Assembly (NCBI RefSeq): GCF_014844075.1
Contig: NZ_CP062165.1
Span: 6,882,001-6,946,000 of the forward strand
DNA length: 64,000 nucleotides
Direction of reading: 5' to 3'
Source of the DNA: Paenibacillus sp. JNUCC-31
GTDB taxonomy: Bacteria; Bacillota; Bacilli; Paenibacillales; Paenibacillaceae
The notes under the pieces were generated by a model, which saw only the letters and a program-made list of their open reading frames with translations, had not been told where the DNA came from and did not search any database. The position numbers were made by a program, and so were the translations under genes. How positions within the stretch are numbered: the first letter of the stretch is position 1; every line of letters begins with the position of its first letter. Below are positions 51,846 through 62,478 of the stretch, piece after piece.

Positions 51846-54605
51846 ATGACTACAAAAACCGCGCATATTGTCGCACATTCTCACTGGGACAGGGAGTGGT
51901 ATCTATCCTTCGAGAAGCACCGAATGTTGCTCGTTAAGCTTATGGAGGATTTAATCGAGACGTTTGAAAAAGACCCGGAATTTAAGAGCTTTCATCTGGA
52001 TGGGCAATTTATTGTGCTGGAGGATTACCTGGAAATTATGCCGCATCGGGCGAACCAGGTCCGCAAGTTAATTGAACAAGGCAAGCTGATCGTCGGTCCA
52101 TGGTACATCCTTCAAGATGAGTTCCTCGTCAGCAGTGAAGCCAATGCACGCAATCTGTTAATTGGTATTCAAGCCTCGGAACAAATGGGAGGATATGCGA
52201 AAATCGGATATTTCCCGGATTCCTTCGGCAATATGGGCCAGGCACCACAGCTCATTAGCCAGGCGGGCATTGAGGTAGCTGTATATGGACGTGGAGTGAA
52301 GCCAGTTGGATTCAATAACGAAATTCAATCTGGCAATGAGCATACTTCCAAATACTCGGAGATGTATTGGGAGTCACCCGATGGTACTCGTGTACTGGCG
52401 ATCCTGTTCGCCAATTGGTACAACAATGGCATGGAAATTCCGGTGGAATCGGAGAAGGCGAAAGCTTATTGGGCCGAAAAGCTGGCTGCAGCTGAAGAGT
52501 TTGCTTCAAGTTCGGAACTCCTGTTCATGAACGGATGTGATCATCAGCCGCTTCAGAAGGATCTGACACAAGCGTTAAAGACGGCTAGCAAGATTATGCC
52601 AGATGTGGCGTTTCGTCATTCCAGCTTTCCCGAATACATTCAGGCTCTGCAAAAAGCGAAACCCCAATCATTGGATGTCATTCGCGGTGAACTTCGAAGC
52701 CAATGGACCGACGGCTGGATCACACTTGTAAATACGGCTTCAGCAAGGGTATATATCAAACAGCAAAATGTAAAAAGTCAAACGTTACTGGAGAAAGTGG
52801 CTGAGCCGCTGGCAGTCATGGCCTCTTTGTCCACAGGCATTTATCCACGGCATGAGCTGTTATATGCCTGGAAGACGTTACTGAAGAATCATCCCCATGA
52901 CAGTATCTGCGGATGCAGTGTTGACGAAGTCCACAGGGAGATGATGACTAGGTTTGCCAAATCGCAAGAAGTGGCTGAAGCCATATCGGTTCAGAGTGCT
53001 CGTACAATAGCCGAATCCGTGGATACATCTGGCTTTGACGCAGATTGTACGTTGCCTTTTGTAGTGTTTAACACTTCGGGACATCGTCGATCCAATGTGA
53101 TTACAACTAGAATGGACGTTGAGCGACGTTACTTTGACCACCAGCCTCCGCATGAAAAGTATCAGGAATTTAAGCGCGAATATGAAGCTTTTGACCCGAA
53201 TGATTGGATTGCATTGAACGCGGAAGGCAAGCAAGTAGAAGCCGTAATCACGCCCGTTGGGCCGACATTTGGGTATGATTTGCCGGATAATCGGTTCCGT
53301 CAACCTTACTGGGCCTATCAAGTGGATGTGGAGCTTCACGTCCAGAACATCCCGGGTTTTGGATATCATACTTATGCGCTTGTGCCTCAGAGTGCCTTTT
53401 CAGATGCTGCGGCAAATGAGTCAATAACCCCTGAACTTGTTGCAGGAGAGCAAGGGATGGAGAACGATTACCTGCGTATCAAGATTGCGGGGGATGGATC
53501 GTTTACCATGTTGGATAAAGTGAACGGTCGCAATTATACAGGGCTTGGCATTTATGAAGACACCGGGGATATCGGAAATGAGTATATGTACCGACAACCG
53601 GATCAGGAAGCACCGCTAACCACGCAGGGACTGCCAGCCCAAATTAAGTTAGTGCATCATACACCCCTGAAAGCTGTTTATGAGATTGTGCATCACTGGA
53701 AGCTCCCAACCTCCGCAGATGAACTGCTGGATGAAGAAATCCGCTCCATGGTTCCATTTCGTAACCGGAAATCCCGGCGGCTTGATGAGACTAGAGAAGT
53801 GAGCATTCGTACAGAGCTGAGCCTTGAAAAAATGGGTCGTTCCGTTGGCATAAAAAGCTACATCAATAACACGGTTCAGGATCATCGAATTCGCATGCTG
53901 TTCCAAACGGGACTTGAAGCAAGTCATGTTACCGTTGACTCTATTTACGAACTGGCAAAGCGCCCGATACAACCGGAAGCGGAATGGAGAAATCCTAGCA
54001 ATGCGCAGCATCAAAATGCATTTGTCAGTATCAGCAATGGTCGTGAAGGGCTGACGATTGCGAATAAAGGTCTTAATGAGTATGAAGTATTAGCTAGTCA
54101 GAACACCATTGCTGTGACACTCCTGCGTGGGGTTCGTGAGCTTGGGGATTGGGGCGTATTTGCAACACCGGAGGCCCAATGTCTCGGACAGCACATTCTG
54201 GAAATGGAGCTCATCTCACATGATTTTGATGTTATTGAGTCCGATGCTTATGTGCAGGCGTATCAGTTCCCGATTCCCTGGACCGTTCAACAGACAGGCG
54301 TACACGGTGGTACGTTACCCGCTGTCCACGAGTTTTTGCAATGGGAGGGTGATCATCTCGCTTTTAGTGCGCTTAAACGGGGCGAAGAAAATGATGACAT
54401 GCTGTTCAGGGTGTTCAATGTATCATCGGAGACGACTTCACTGAAGGTAACGCCTTCGTTTGAAGCTAAGGAAGTGTACGAAAGTACCATTGTTGAAGAG
54501 CAAGGCGAAGCCATAAAGGCAGCTGATGATGGAAGTTATGTTGTGAATGTGGGGCCGGCAAAAATTCAGACCATTGGCATTCAACCCACAACAAGTTTAG
54601 TATAA
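51846..54605 (+). CDS. GH38 alpha-mannosidase
   Basis: 919 residues, cytosolic (no signal). N-terminal zinc-binding AHSHWDREW (residues 10-18), catalytic-nucleophile region GYFPDSFGNMGQ (Asp near 124), and the HPHDSICGCSVDEVHREM zinc/active-site segment, all hallmark GH38; C-terminal beta-sandwich domains follow. It hydrolyses alpha-mannosides such as imported manno-oligosaccharides or glycoconjugate fragments. It lies 40 bases after importer 3 and is almost certainly cotranscribed. Confidence 0.95.
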   Translation: MTTKTAHIVAHSHWDREWYLSFEKHRMLLVKLMEDLIETFEKDPEFKSFHLDGQFIVLEDYLEIMPHRANQVRKLIEQGKLIVGPWYILQDEFLVSSEANARNLLIGIQASEQMGGYAKIGYFPDSFGNMGQAPQLISQAGIEVAVYGRGVKPVGFNNEIQSGNEHTSKYSEMYWESPDGTRVLAILFANWYNNGMEIPVESEKAKAYWAEKLAAAEEFASSSELLFMNGCDHQPLQKDLTQALKTASKIMPDVAFRHSSFPEYIQALQKAKPQSLDVIRGELRSQWTDGWITLVNTASARVYIKQQNVKSQTLLEKVAEPLAVMASLSTGIYPRHELLYAWKTLLKNHPHDSICGCSVDEVHREMMTRFAKSQEVAEAISVQSARTIAESVDTSGFDADCTLPFVVFNTSGHRRSNVITTRMDVERRYFDHQPPHEKYQEFKREYEAFDPNDWIALNAEGKQVEAVITPVGPTFGYDLPDNRFRQPYWAYQVDVELHVQNIPGFGYHTYALVPQSAFSDAAANESITPELVAGEQGMENDYLRIKIAGDGSFTMLDKVNGRNYTGLGIYEDTGDIGNEYMYRQPDQEAPLTTQGLPAQIKLVHHTPLKAVYEIVHHWKLPTSADELLDEEIRSMVPFRNRKSRRLDETREVSIRTELSLEKMGRSVGIKSYINNTVQDHRIRMLFQTGLEASHVTVDSIYELAKRPIQPEAEWRNPSNAQHQNAFVSISNGREGLTIANKGLNEYEVLASQNTIAVTLLRGVRELGDWGVFATPEAQCLGQHILEMELISHDFDVIESDAYVQAYQFPIPWTVQQTGVHGGTLPAVHEFLQWEGDHLAFSALKRGEENDDMLFRVFNVSSETTSLKVTPSFEAKEVYESTIVEEQGEAIKAADDGSYVVNVGPAKIQTIGIQPTTSLV

Positions 54606-54728
54606 AAAATTTAGTCTTGGAGTTCTCTCCACTGCTGCGGATTGAAAACGGATGCATCATGTTCCACATACGACAACCCTGTTTTCGTGCAGCTTGATTA
54701 CATGATCAAGTTAATGGGAGGTACGATT

Positions 54729-57700
54729 GTGAACAAACGATTATGGTTAGGTGCTAGTGCTAGGTGTACCATTTCAGTGCTGTTGATTATTGTCATGTTA
54801 TGTTCAGGGCTATACATTACACCAGCAACAACACACGCGGCAGCCGAGAGGGAAGATATTATTGAACAGGGGGACGTTCATCTAAATGATGTGTCACCTG
54901 ACTCGGTAAGTATTACGTTGGGGGAAACTCCCGATCAGCAGGGCATTACTGCTCGTCCCGGCGATGGACCTCCAGCAGGTCTGCAAGTGGGGATGACTGA
55001 CGGCAAGGAATATTGGAAAACCAATCAGACGGTGAATCCAACAAATCCAGCCGATAACATCCTGTATTTTTACTTCAATGTTGCGGATGAATATTTGTTT
55101 GAAAATACGGATAAGGACGTATTCGTCACGGTTGAATATTACGATAGCAATAGCGGAGCGATGTCTCTGCAATACGATTCGAAGCAATCCAATTTCAAGG
55201 ATGCTCCTTTGTTCCGGTATGAAAATACGGGAACCTGGAAGACACATACCTTCAAGCTCAGCGATGCCAATTTCGGTAACCGCACGCATGATGCGGATTT
55301 TCGGATCGGGGTTAGCGGTGCAGGGGCACCGGCCAACAATCCTGAACTTCATCTGGCCAAAGTAACCGTCCATAAGCAACCTCAGCAGCAGGCGGGTACT
55401 CAGACCAAGGTCTATGATACGGAATTCCCTACATCAGATATCGTCATTGCAGATCGGAGCGTAACCGATTATGGAGCAACAGGAGACGGGGTCTCAGATG
55501 ATACTCAAGCATTCAAAGAAGCGCTGGCACTAGCGGGAAATCAAGGCGGCGGAGTTGTGTTCGTGCCATCCGGAAACTACAAATTAACCGGAGAGCTGAT
55601 TATACCAACAGGCGTTACGCTTCGCGGAGACTGGGGGAATCCCGATGAGCATAACGGGCTAGTCAAAGGTACGATCCTTGCTGTATATGGTGGCAAAGGT
55701 CAAGCTAACGGGAACAGCTTCATTAAGCTGGAGCCTTCCAGTGGGGTAACACACTTGTCCATCTGGTATCCTGAGCAGAATATGAATAGTCCGGTGGCTT
55801 ATCCATGGACGATGGAACAACTTCCAGGTGACAGTGCTACGGTGAAAAATGTAACACTCGTCAATGCGTACCAGGGGATTAAGATTGGTCCGGAATGGAA
55901 CGAACTTCATTATGTGAAGGATGTATACGGCACCACACTGAAAACCGGTATTTTTCTGGATTTCACAACAGACATTGGGAGACTGGAAGAGCTTCACCTG
56001 TCCCCGGATGTATGGGCGAACTCTGGTTTGCCGGGAGCACCTGAACGGTCTCAATTGCGTGAATATATGATACAGCAATCCGAAGGTATCGTAATGGGGC
56101 GCTCGGACTGGGAGTACATGTCGAATATTCATATCTCGGGTTATAAGACAGGGATACGAATCACGACAAGAACCGGAAGCCTTGAAACAGCCAATGCGCA
56201 GCTGTACAAAATCCAGATCGACGACTGCAATGTAGCGCTGAAGATTGAAGGCATCAATGATTATGGATTGCTGGTGACAGACAGTCAATTTGAAGCGAGT
56301 GCTGGTCCGAATCCTGTTGCCATTTATGCAACGGAAGGCTTTCACTCCATTGCCCAGTTTAACAAAGTAACGGTGGGCGGGGAGCCCAAACATGCGGTTG
56401 TAAATGAAGGGCGTGGAACGCTGTCTTTTGAGAGCAGCTCTTTCGAGAATTGGGGTGAAGGAAGCGGAGATTATGCCATCGTTGCCAAGAGTGGTTCGCT
56501 TATACTGGGCAGTTCTACCTTCGCCAAGCCGGATCGGCATCTGCTTCTTCAGGGAGATGTGGCAACAATTAATGCCATCCATTCCGGACACGAAGGCAAT
56601 CTTGTGGTGAAGGACGAAAGTACCTCGGCGGAACTGAACATCCATCAGGAAGAAGATTTGGTGTTGGAAACCATCCCTAATGTTTCTTCAGTGGATATTG
56701 CTGTGCAGCCCAAGCCGGGTACTCGCGAATTGTTTAACGTCGTGAGTCAGCCCTATTTGGCTGATAACACAGGGAATACGGATTCATCCCAAGCCATTCA
56801 ACAGGCATTGAATGATGCCGAGGCGGCAGGTGGAGGAACGGTCTATATGCCAGCTGGCATATACCGCGTTGAGCAGGCTTTGGTGGTCCCGACTGCCGTA
56901 GAACTGCGGGGTAATTATGATGTACCTCATCATACGATCGGGAATGGAACCGTTATTTTTACGAACTATGGAGAAAACGATCCGGATGCCGATGCCTTCA
57001 TTCAGCTGAAGCAAGCAGCGGGATTGCGCGGATTATCCGTCTATTACGATCAACAAACATGGTCTGATGCCAATCCGGTGAAGCCTTATGCCTGGACTGT
57101 GCAAGGTCAAGGGAAAAACGTATACCTGATCGATACAACCTTGGTTAATCCCTACCAGGCTGTCGACTTCGGCACCCATGATACAAGCGGTCATTATATC
57201 GATTATGTAGCGGGATCACCGCTCAAGGAAGGCATATATCTTGGTGGCGGGTCAGATGGAGGATACATGCGGAATGTGCAGTTCAATCCGCATTATTATG
57301 GCCGGAACAATTATCCGAATCATCCATCCAATGATGAAGAATTTAATCAAATTTGGAATTATCAAAAAGAGAATCTGGACGCCTTCCGTATTGGGGATGT
57401 CACCAATCAGGTTATTTTCAATACATTTGTGTACGGTTCAAAGTACGGCATTCATTTTGAAGAACAGAATGGAAGAGGACCCGAGGCTGTCATTATTGGT
57501 CATGGCACCGATGGCAGTAAAAAGGGAGCCGTATTGCAACATGCGGGAACAGCGGGTCTTTCGTTTATCAATACAGAGCTTGTTTCCATGAGTACAACAG
57601 ACAAGGTGTACGTGGAGGTTGGGCCAGAGTTTAACTCTAAAGCGGTGTTCTTCAATACGTCCATGTGGGGAGATACAACCAGGTCTTTTGATATTCAGGG

Positions 57701-60299
57701 AGGAGATATCCGCATACAGCAGGGAAACTTCACGAACGTTGGTGAAATCGGCATTAATGCAATCGGTGGTGATATTACCCTCTACAATTCCTATTTTCAA
57801 CAGCCTCGTACAAATCATGTGGTTGCAGGTCCAAACGTAGAGAAGATGGTGATATCCAACAACCTGTTTAATGGCGGTTTTCAGATTGAGAATGAAGCCC
57901 CTCCTGGAAAAGTGACGGGTACCAATCTGTTTCCTTTGGCACTCAAACTGAACCAACTTGGGTATGATCCATCTAGACCAGGTGAACCCGGAAGCACGCT
58001 GACTTTGACGAATGTTGCAGGTGCGGCTTTGCTTAAAGGGCAGATCGAACTGATTGAGCCGAGTATGTATCAGTCGATGTTTAAGCCAGTGCGATTTGAG
58101 GGACTGGGCATTGGAAAAAGCATGGATGTGGCGCTTCCCTATATATCAAGTGACTTGCTCAAATTCAGAGTAACGCTTGAGAACGGGTTCCGTTATGAGA
58201 CTTCAGTCAAGCTGTCACAATCCTTTGCGGCACAAAAAGATGCTGTTGGAACGATGCCATTCATTGAGGTTTCGAGTCCGGAGCATTACAACAGCGTCGG
58301 TGGAAGCTGGGGAGGTCCGAATGACCTCAGCATTCAAGCTAAAGCAAGTTGGGATGCGGAAAATCTGATTCTCAAGGTGGACGTCAAGGACGATATTCAC
58401 CATCAATCCAATACCAATGGCGATATATGGCAAGGAGACAGCCTACAACTCGGTATTGACCTTGGCAAAGAGGATGGTGCGGCCAGCAAACAGGTGAATG
58501 AGCTTGGTTTTGCACTGAATCAGGAAGGTGTCATCACGAAATGGAGATGGAGAGCTCCAGAAGGGATTGCTTCAGGATTGTTGGAATCCGCTTCAGCAAA
58601 CATTACCCGAGATGAGACGACCCATATTACGCATTATCAAATTACGCTGCCTTTTGCAGCACTTCATCAGGACGGATATTCGTTCCACCCTGATAAACCT
58701 ATCGGTTTTGCATTACTTGTCAATGAAAACGATGGCGAAGGACGATCTGGCTTTATGGAGTTTAATGGAGGGATCGGTACAAGTAAAGATGCGCGATTAT
58801 TCGGAAACTTGTATCTGCTTACGGGTGATTATGTGACATTGTTGGAGCAATCGGCTGAGGCGAGTGTTCGTACTGCGGAGCAAAAGAAAGATGTTACCTC
58901 TATAGACACAGCAACCAACTTCGTCAATCTGCTACCGGGCGGCACATTGAAGTCCTCATTACTCGTGAGACTCACTGCACTTACATCAGGTTCCAATCCG
59001 AATCCCGGGGGACCCAATCCACAGCCAGGCTCGGGTTCGGGCTCAGGTTCGGAGCAAGAGAATGGAGCAGGCTCTCCGACTGGAGGGAAGAACGAAGCAA
59101 CCCCTGACGCCCCTAGTGCTGTAATGAAGCTCCAGGCTAAGCTTGATAAAGCTGCAACGTTGGCAACAGCCGAGCTCACCAACAAGAAGATGATGGAGGA
59201 TGCATATAACCGCATCGCCCCTGATCAGGACGGGAAAAAGAAGCTGATTGTGGACATCGAATCCGTGGATGGTGCTGAAGGATACGCTTTGACACTTCCA
59301 TCCAGCTTTTTGCAGGAAACACCCTCTACCCATTGGTTGGAGATTCGAACAGCATGGGGAGTGCTGCTGGTTCCGAGCAATTTGCTGGCCAATTCCCCAG
59401 GAACGATTGGTGAGCGTATTACTTTGGTATTAAGCAAGGCTGACCGAAGCTCTTGGAGTGCCAAGATGAAATCAGACTTAGGAGAGCGGCCTGCAATTTC
59501 ATTATCTGTCATATCGGATGGCAGATCTGTTGCATGGCAACATTCCATTACACCAATCACAGTAAGTTTGCCTTATCAGCCTAATGTAACTGAACTGCTG
59601 GACCCGGAAAAACTCGCAGTACGACGTATCGCGGATGACGGGCAAATGATCTCCATTCCAAATGGGAAGTTCAATAAAAAATCGGAACAAATGATTTTCA
59701 AAACAAGGCAAAACGGAGTATATGCAATTACTCACAATAATCGAACATTCCAGGATATCCGGCAGTTATCATGGGCCCGCCACGCTATCGAAGTTCTGGA
59801 GTCCAAAGGGATTATTCGTGGAATGTCAAAGGCAGAATATCAGCCTCAATCCATGATCCGCCGAGCGGATTTCGTAACCCTGCTTACCAATGCCTTAGAA
59901 TTACAACCTGATCAGGGAACCAAGGTGAAACCCTTCGTGGATGTACCTGAACAAGTTTATTACGAACAGTCTGTAAATACCGCAAGAACGCTGGGCATCA
60001 TTCAAGGGGCAGGAGCCGATCGATTCTCGCCAGCGTCTCCAATTACCCGTGAAGAAGCAGCCGTTATGATCTACCGAGCTATGCAAGTTATCGGGATGCA
60101 GCCTCTTCCTGAAGGTGAATACGGTCTGAATGACTATAAAGATATTCATTTGATTAAGGCATATGCTCGCGATGCCATTGATTCGTTAACCAGATCAACC
60201 ATTATGGAAGGAAGTAATGGCAGCTTCCATCCGGAAGATACAATGACACGTGCTGAGACCGCAGTGCTGCTGTATCGTTTGTACAACCGTTTGCCTTAA
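54729..60299 (+). CDS. Giant SLH-anchored protein with tandem pectate-lyase-fold domains
   Basis: 1,856 residues from GTG 54729 (GGGAGG upstream). A signal peptide (VLLIIVMLCSGLYITPATTHA), an N-terminal carbohydrate-binding-like beta domain (about 50-230), then two pectate-lyase-3-type beta-helix domains: the first from about 237 (TDYGATGDGVSDDTQAF) and the second from about 674 (TGNTDSSQAIQQALNDAE), each with a GVTLRG- or VELRG-type turn. A CBM9-like domain (about 1175-1367), a low-complexity P/G/S linker (about 1419-1460) and three SLH repeats (about 1674-1856) that attach it to the cell wall. The exact substrate of the beta-helices is unknown. Confidence 0.88.
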   Translation: MNKRLWLGASARCTISVLLIIVMLCSGLYITPATTHAAAEREDIIEQGDVHLNDVSPDSVSITLGETPDQQGITARPGDGPPAGLQVGMTDGKEYWKTNQTVNPTNPADNILYFYFNVADEYLFENTDKDVFVTVEYYDSNSGAMSLQYDSKQSNFKDAPLFRYENTGTWKTHTFKLSDANFGNRTHDADFRIGVSGAGAPANNPELHLAKVTVHKQPQQQAGTQTKVYDTEFPTSDIVIADRSVTDYGATGDGVSDDTQAFKEALALAGNQGGGVVFVPSGNYKLTGELIIPTGVTLRGDWGNPDEHNGLVKGTILAVYGGKGQANGNSFIKLEPSSGVTHLSIWYPEQNMNSPVAYPWTMEQLPGDSATVKNVTLVNAYQGIKIGPEWNELHYVKDVYGTTLKTGIFLDFTTDIGRLEELHLSPDVWANSGLPGAPERSQLREYMIQQSEGIVMGRSDWEYMSNIHISGYKTGIRITTRTGSLETANAQLYKIQIDDCNVALKIEGINDYGLLVTDSQFEASAGPNPVAIYATEGFHSIAQFNKVTVGGEPKHAVVNEGRGTLSFESSSFENWGEGSGDYAIVAKSGSLILGSSTFAKPDRHLLLQGDVATINAIHSGHEGNLVVKDESTSAELNIHQEEDLVLETIPNVSSVDIAVQPKPGTRELFNVVSQPYLADNTGNTDSSQAIQQALNDAEAAGGGTVYMPAGIYRVEQALVVPTAVELRGNYDVPHHTIGNGTVIFTNYGENDPDADAFIQLKQAAGLRGLSVYYDQQTWSDANPVKPYAWTVQGQGKNVYLIDTTLVNPYQAVDFGTHDTSGHYIDYVAGSPLKEGIYLGGGSDGGYMRNVQFNPHYYGRNNYPNHPSNDEEFNQIWNYQKENLDAFRIGDVTNQVIFNTFVYGSKYGIHFEEQNGRGPEAVIIGHGTDGSKKGAVLQHAGTAGLSFINTELVSMSTTDKVYVEVGPEFNSKAVFFNTSMWGDTTRSFDIQGGDIRIQQGNFTNVGEIGINAIGGDITLYNSYFQQPRTNHVVAGPNVEKMVISNNLFNGGFQIENEAPPGKVTGTNLFPLALKLNQLGYDPSRPGEPGSTLTLTNVAGAALLKGQIELIEPSMYQSMFKPVRFEGLGIGKSMDVALPYISSDLLKFRVTLENGFRYETSVKLSQSFAAQKDAVGTMPFIEVSSPEHYNSVGGSWGGPNDLSIQAKASWDAENLILKVDVKDDIHHQSNTNGDIWQGDSLQLGIDLGKEDGAASKQVNELGFALNQEGVITKWRWRAPEGIASGLLESASANITRDETTHITHYQITLPFAALHQDGYSFHPDKPIGFALLVNENDGEGRSGFMEFNGGIGTSKDARLFGNLYLLTGDYVTLLEQSAEASVRTAEQKKDVTSIDTATNFVNLLPGGTLKSSLLVRLTALTSGSNPNPGGPNPQPGSGSGSGSEQENGAGSPTGGKNEATPDAPSAVMKLQAKLDKAATLATAELTNKKMMEDAYNRIAPDQDGKKKLIVDIESVDGAEGYALTLPSSFLQETPSTHWLEIRTAWGVLLVPSNLLANSPGTIGERITLVLSKADRSSWSAKMKSDLGERPAISLSVISDGRSVAWQHSITPITVSLPYQPNVTELLDPEKLAVRRIADDGQMISIPNGKFNKKSEQMIFKTRQNGVYAITHNNRTFQDIRQLSWARHAIEVLESKGIIRGMSKAEYQPQSMIRRADFVTLLTNALELQPDQGTKVKPFVDVPEQVYYEQSVNTARTLGIIQGAGADRFSPASPITREEAAVMIYRAMQVIGMQPLPEGEYGLNDYKDIHLIKAYARDAIDSLTRSTIMEGSNGSFHPEDTMTRAETAVLLYRLYNRLP

Positions 60300-60344
60300 A
60301 TCTTCCAGTAGGATCGAAATGGAGCAGATGAGGAGAGTGAACGC

Positions 60345-61568
60345 ATGGCTAAAATTACACGGATCGAATGCATACGTACAAGGCGTGACGGAAGCTGGAC
60401 CATTGTGAAGATTTCGACGGATCAGGATGGTCTTTACGGATTGGGTTCTGCTTCCGATCTTTATAATCCCGAAGCGGTGGTACAGGTCATCGAACAACTG
60501 CTGGCACCATTACTCATAGGCAGGGATGCATCCCAGATTGAAGATTTGTGGCATCTCATGCATATGAGCGGATATTGGAGGAATGGGGCAATACTTCATA
60601 CGGCCATTGGTGGAATTGACATGGCCCTGTGGGATATCAAGGGCAAGGAAGCGAATCTGCCGGTATATCAATTGTTAGGAGGGGCCTGCCGTGCGGCAGT
60701 TCCCTGTTACGGCCATGCCGGAGGTGCTGATATCAGCGAGCTGAAAGAAGACGTATCTCGTTTTATGGAAGAAGGATACACGGTCATTCGAGTGCAGATG
60801 GGAGGTTATGGTGGCGGGGGATTTGTCAGCGGCAAGGACGCGAATTTGCCGCGCGTGCCCTGGAGCAGCGGTCCTGTATTCGATGAACATGCGTATCTGC
60901 ATGCTATCCCCGACATGTTTGAGAAGTTGCGCCTGGAATTTGGGAATGGGATTCAGTTTACCCATGATGTGCATGAACATTTGTCTCCCATTCATGCCAT
61001 TCAGCTGTCAAAGCGGCTTGAACCTTATCATCTTTTCTTTCTGGAAGATGCACTCGCCCCGGAACAGATCGGATGGTATCGACAGCTTCGTCAACAGAGC
61101 GCTACGCCGCAGGCTGTGGGAGAATTATTTGTTAATCCTCAGGAGTGGACTGGTTTGATTCAAGAGAAGTTGATCGATTTTATCAGAGTTCGGGTATCGA
61201 AAGCAGGCGGAATCAGCGCTTGCCGCAAGATCGCTACGTTGGGCGAAGCCTATGGAGTACGAACAGCCTGGCAGGAGGGTGGGGAGAATGATCCTGTTAA
61301 CCAGGCGGCTGCTGTCCATCTGGATATGGCCCTGTGGAACTTTGGTATCCAGGAAATCAATCATTTTAAACCTCATGAGTTGGAGGCATTCCCGGGACAT
61401 ATTGTCAGAGAGGGCGGATATCTATATCCTTCCAGCAAACCGGGGCTGGGCATTGAACTGGATGAAGTGAAGGCCAAATCATTACGAAGTGACTCATGGG
61501 ATCCCGACAAATATCATCGGCCGTATCCTCTGGACCGCAAAGCGGATGGAACTTTGGTGCGACCCTAA
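60345..61568 (+). CDS. ManD/RspA-type enolase-superfamily dehydratase
   Basis: 407 residues, mandelate-racemase/D-mannonate dehydratase (ManD) branch. Signs: RVQMGGYGGGG (about 150), HDVHEHLSP catalytic/metal region near 205-215, LEDALAPEQ and VGELFVNPQEW metal ligands, and the C-terminal PGLGIELDEVKAK. ManD enzymes dehydrate D-mannonate or D-gluconate to 2-keto-3-deoxygluconate; some members have little activity, so the real reaction is open. It fits a mannose/uronate-degrading locus. AGGAGAG upstream of the ATG. Confidence 0.82.
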   Translation: MAKITRIECIRTRRDGSWTIVKISTDQDGLYGLGSASDLYNPEAVVQVIEQLLAPLLIGRDASQIEDLWHLMHMSGYWRNGAILHTAIGGIDMALWDIKGKEANLPVYQLLGGACRAAVPCYGHAGGADISELKEDVSRFMEEGYTVIRVQMGGYGGGGFVSGKDANLPRVPWSSGPVFDEHAYLHAIPDMFEKLRLEFGNGIQFTHDVHEHLSPIHAIQLSKRLEPYHLFFLEDALAPEQIGWYRQLRQQSATPQAVGELFVNPQEWTGLIQEKLIDFIRVRVSKAGGISACRKIATLGEAYGVRTAWQEGGENDPVNQAAAVHLDMALWNFGIQEINHFKPHELEAFPGHIVREGGYLYPSSKPGLGIELDEVKAKSLRSDSWDPDKYHRPYPLDRKADGTLVRP

Positions 61569-61602
61569 CGAAGTGACCAGAACAGACAGGAGAGATATAG
61601 GA

Positions 61603-62445
61603 ATGAAGACGATTGCAGTTACAGGCGGAGGCGGAAAGCTGGGTTCACAGGTCATTGAGAAGCTGCAATTACAGGGTCATGATGTCGTATCGCTGGATAA
61701 TCATCTGTCTGATCGGGTTCGTTGCAGGCAGATCATTGTTGATCTGAACGATTACGGTCAAGTCGTGGGAGCGTTTGCCGGAGTGGATGCGATCATCCAT
61801 CTGGCCGCGATTCCTGCGCCCCTTCACTACCCACACACTTACATTTTCGCTAATAATACTCTTTCCGGATACCATGTGCTGGAAGCAGCTTCTATGCTTG
61901 GTATACAAAAGGTGGTCATGGGCTCCAGTGAATCATCCTACGGATTTGCCTGGGCAAAGAAGCCTTTTGCGGCGGATTATTTCCCGGTGAATGAGCAGCA
62001 TCCGCAGCAGCCACAGGAATGTTACGGTCTGTCCAAAATCGTTAATGAAATCACTGCCGAAATGTTTCATCGGAGAAGCGGGATGCAGGTGATTTCACTC
62101 CGTTTTTCGATGATTATTGGACCGGGAGAGTACAGACATCTGGCTATTGCGAAGGCGGAAACGTTCAAGCACATATTGTGGAGTTACATTGATATAAGGG
62201 ATGCCGTGGATGCTTGTCTTGCTGCTCTGCACGCCGATTATGATGGGGCTGTTCACGTTAATGTTACTGCTAATGATACGTTAAGTGATCGCCAAACGAC
62301 AGAATTGCTCGCCACCTTTTATCCCGATGTCAAAGATCTACGGACACCTTTCTCTAATCGAGAAGCCATGGTCAGTAATGGAATGGCGAAAGAGGTTTTA
62401 TCCTGGGGTCCGAAGCATTCGTGGACGGATGAAGAACAGGAGTAA
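61603..62445 (+). CDS. NAD-dependent epimerase/dehydratase, uronate-dehydrogenase-like
   Basis: 280 residues, extended SDR: TGGGGKLG NAD-binding loop (residues 7-14), IHLAAIPAP, SSSESSYG-like catalytic Ser region (GSSESSYGFAW) and YGLSK (YxxxK). Sequence style is that of uronate dehydrogenase or NAD-epimerase family proteins. CAGGAG precedes ATG 61603; an upstream open frame overlaps the previous gene without a ribosome site. It may act on a sugar acid or sugar from the same locus. Confidence 0.82.
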   Translation: MKTIAVTGGGGKLGSQVIEKLQLQGHDVVSLDNHLSDRVRCRQIIVDLNDYGQVVGAFAGVDAIIHLAAIPAPLHYPHTYIFANNTLSGYHVLEAASMLGIQKVVMGSSESSYGFAWAKKPFAADYFPVNEQHPQQPQECYGLSKIVNEITAEMFHRRSGMQVISLRFSMIIGPGEYRHLAIAKAETFKHILWSYIDIRDAVDACLAALHADYDGAVHVNVTANDTLSDRQTTELLATFYPDVKDLRTPFSNREAMVSNGMAKEVLSWGPKHSWTDEEQE

Positions 62446-62478
62446 CTCACACGCAACTATAATGAATAGGGGGATACT

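Noticed and set aside
55659..56645. Long antisense frame (328 codons) inside the SLH protein gene
   Set aside because: It lies wholly within a well-supported coding sequence, has no ribosome site and shows no recognisable domain.
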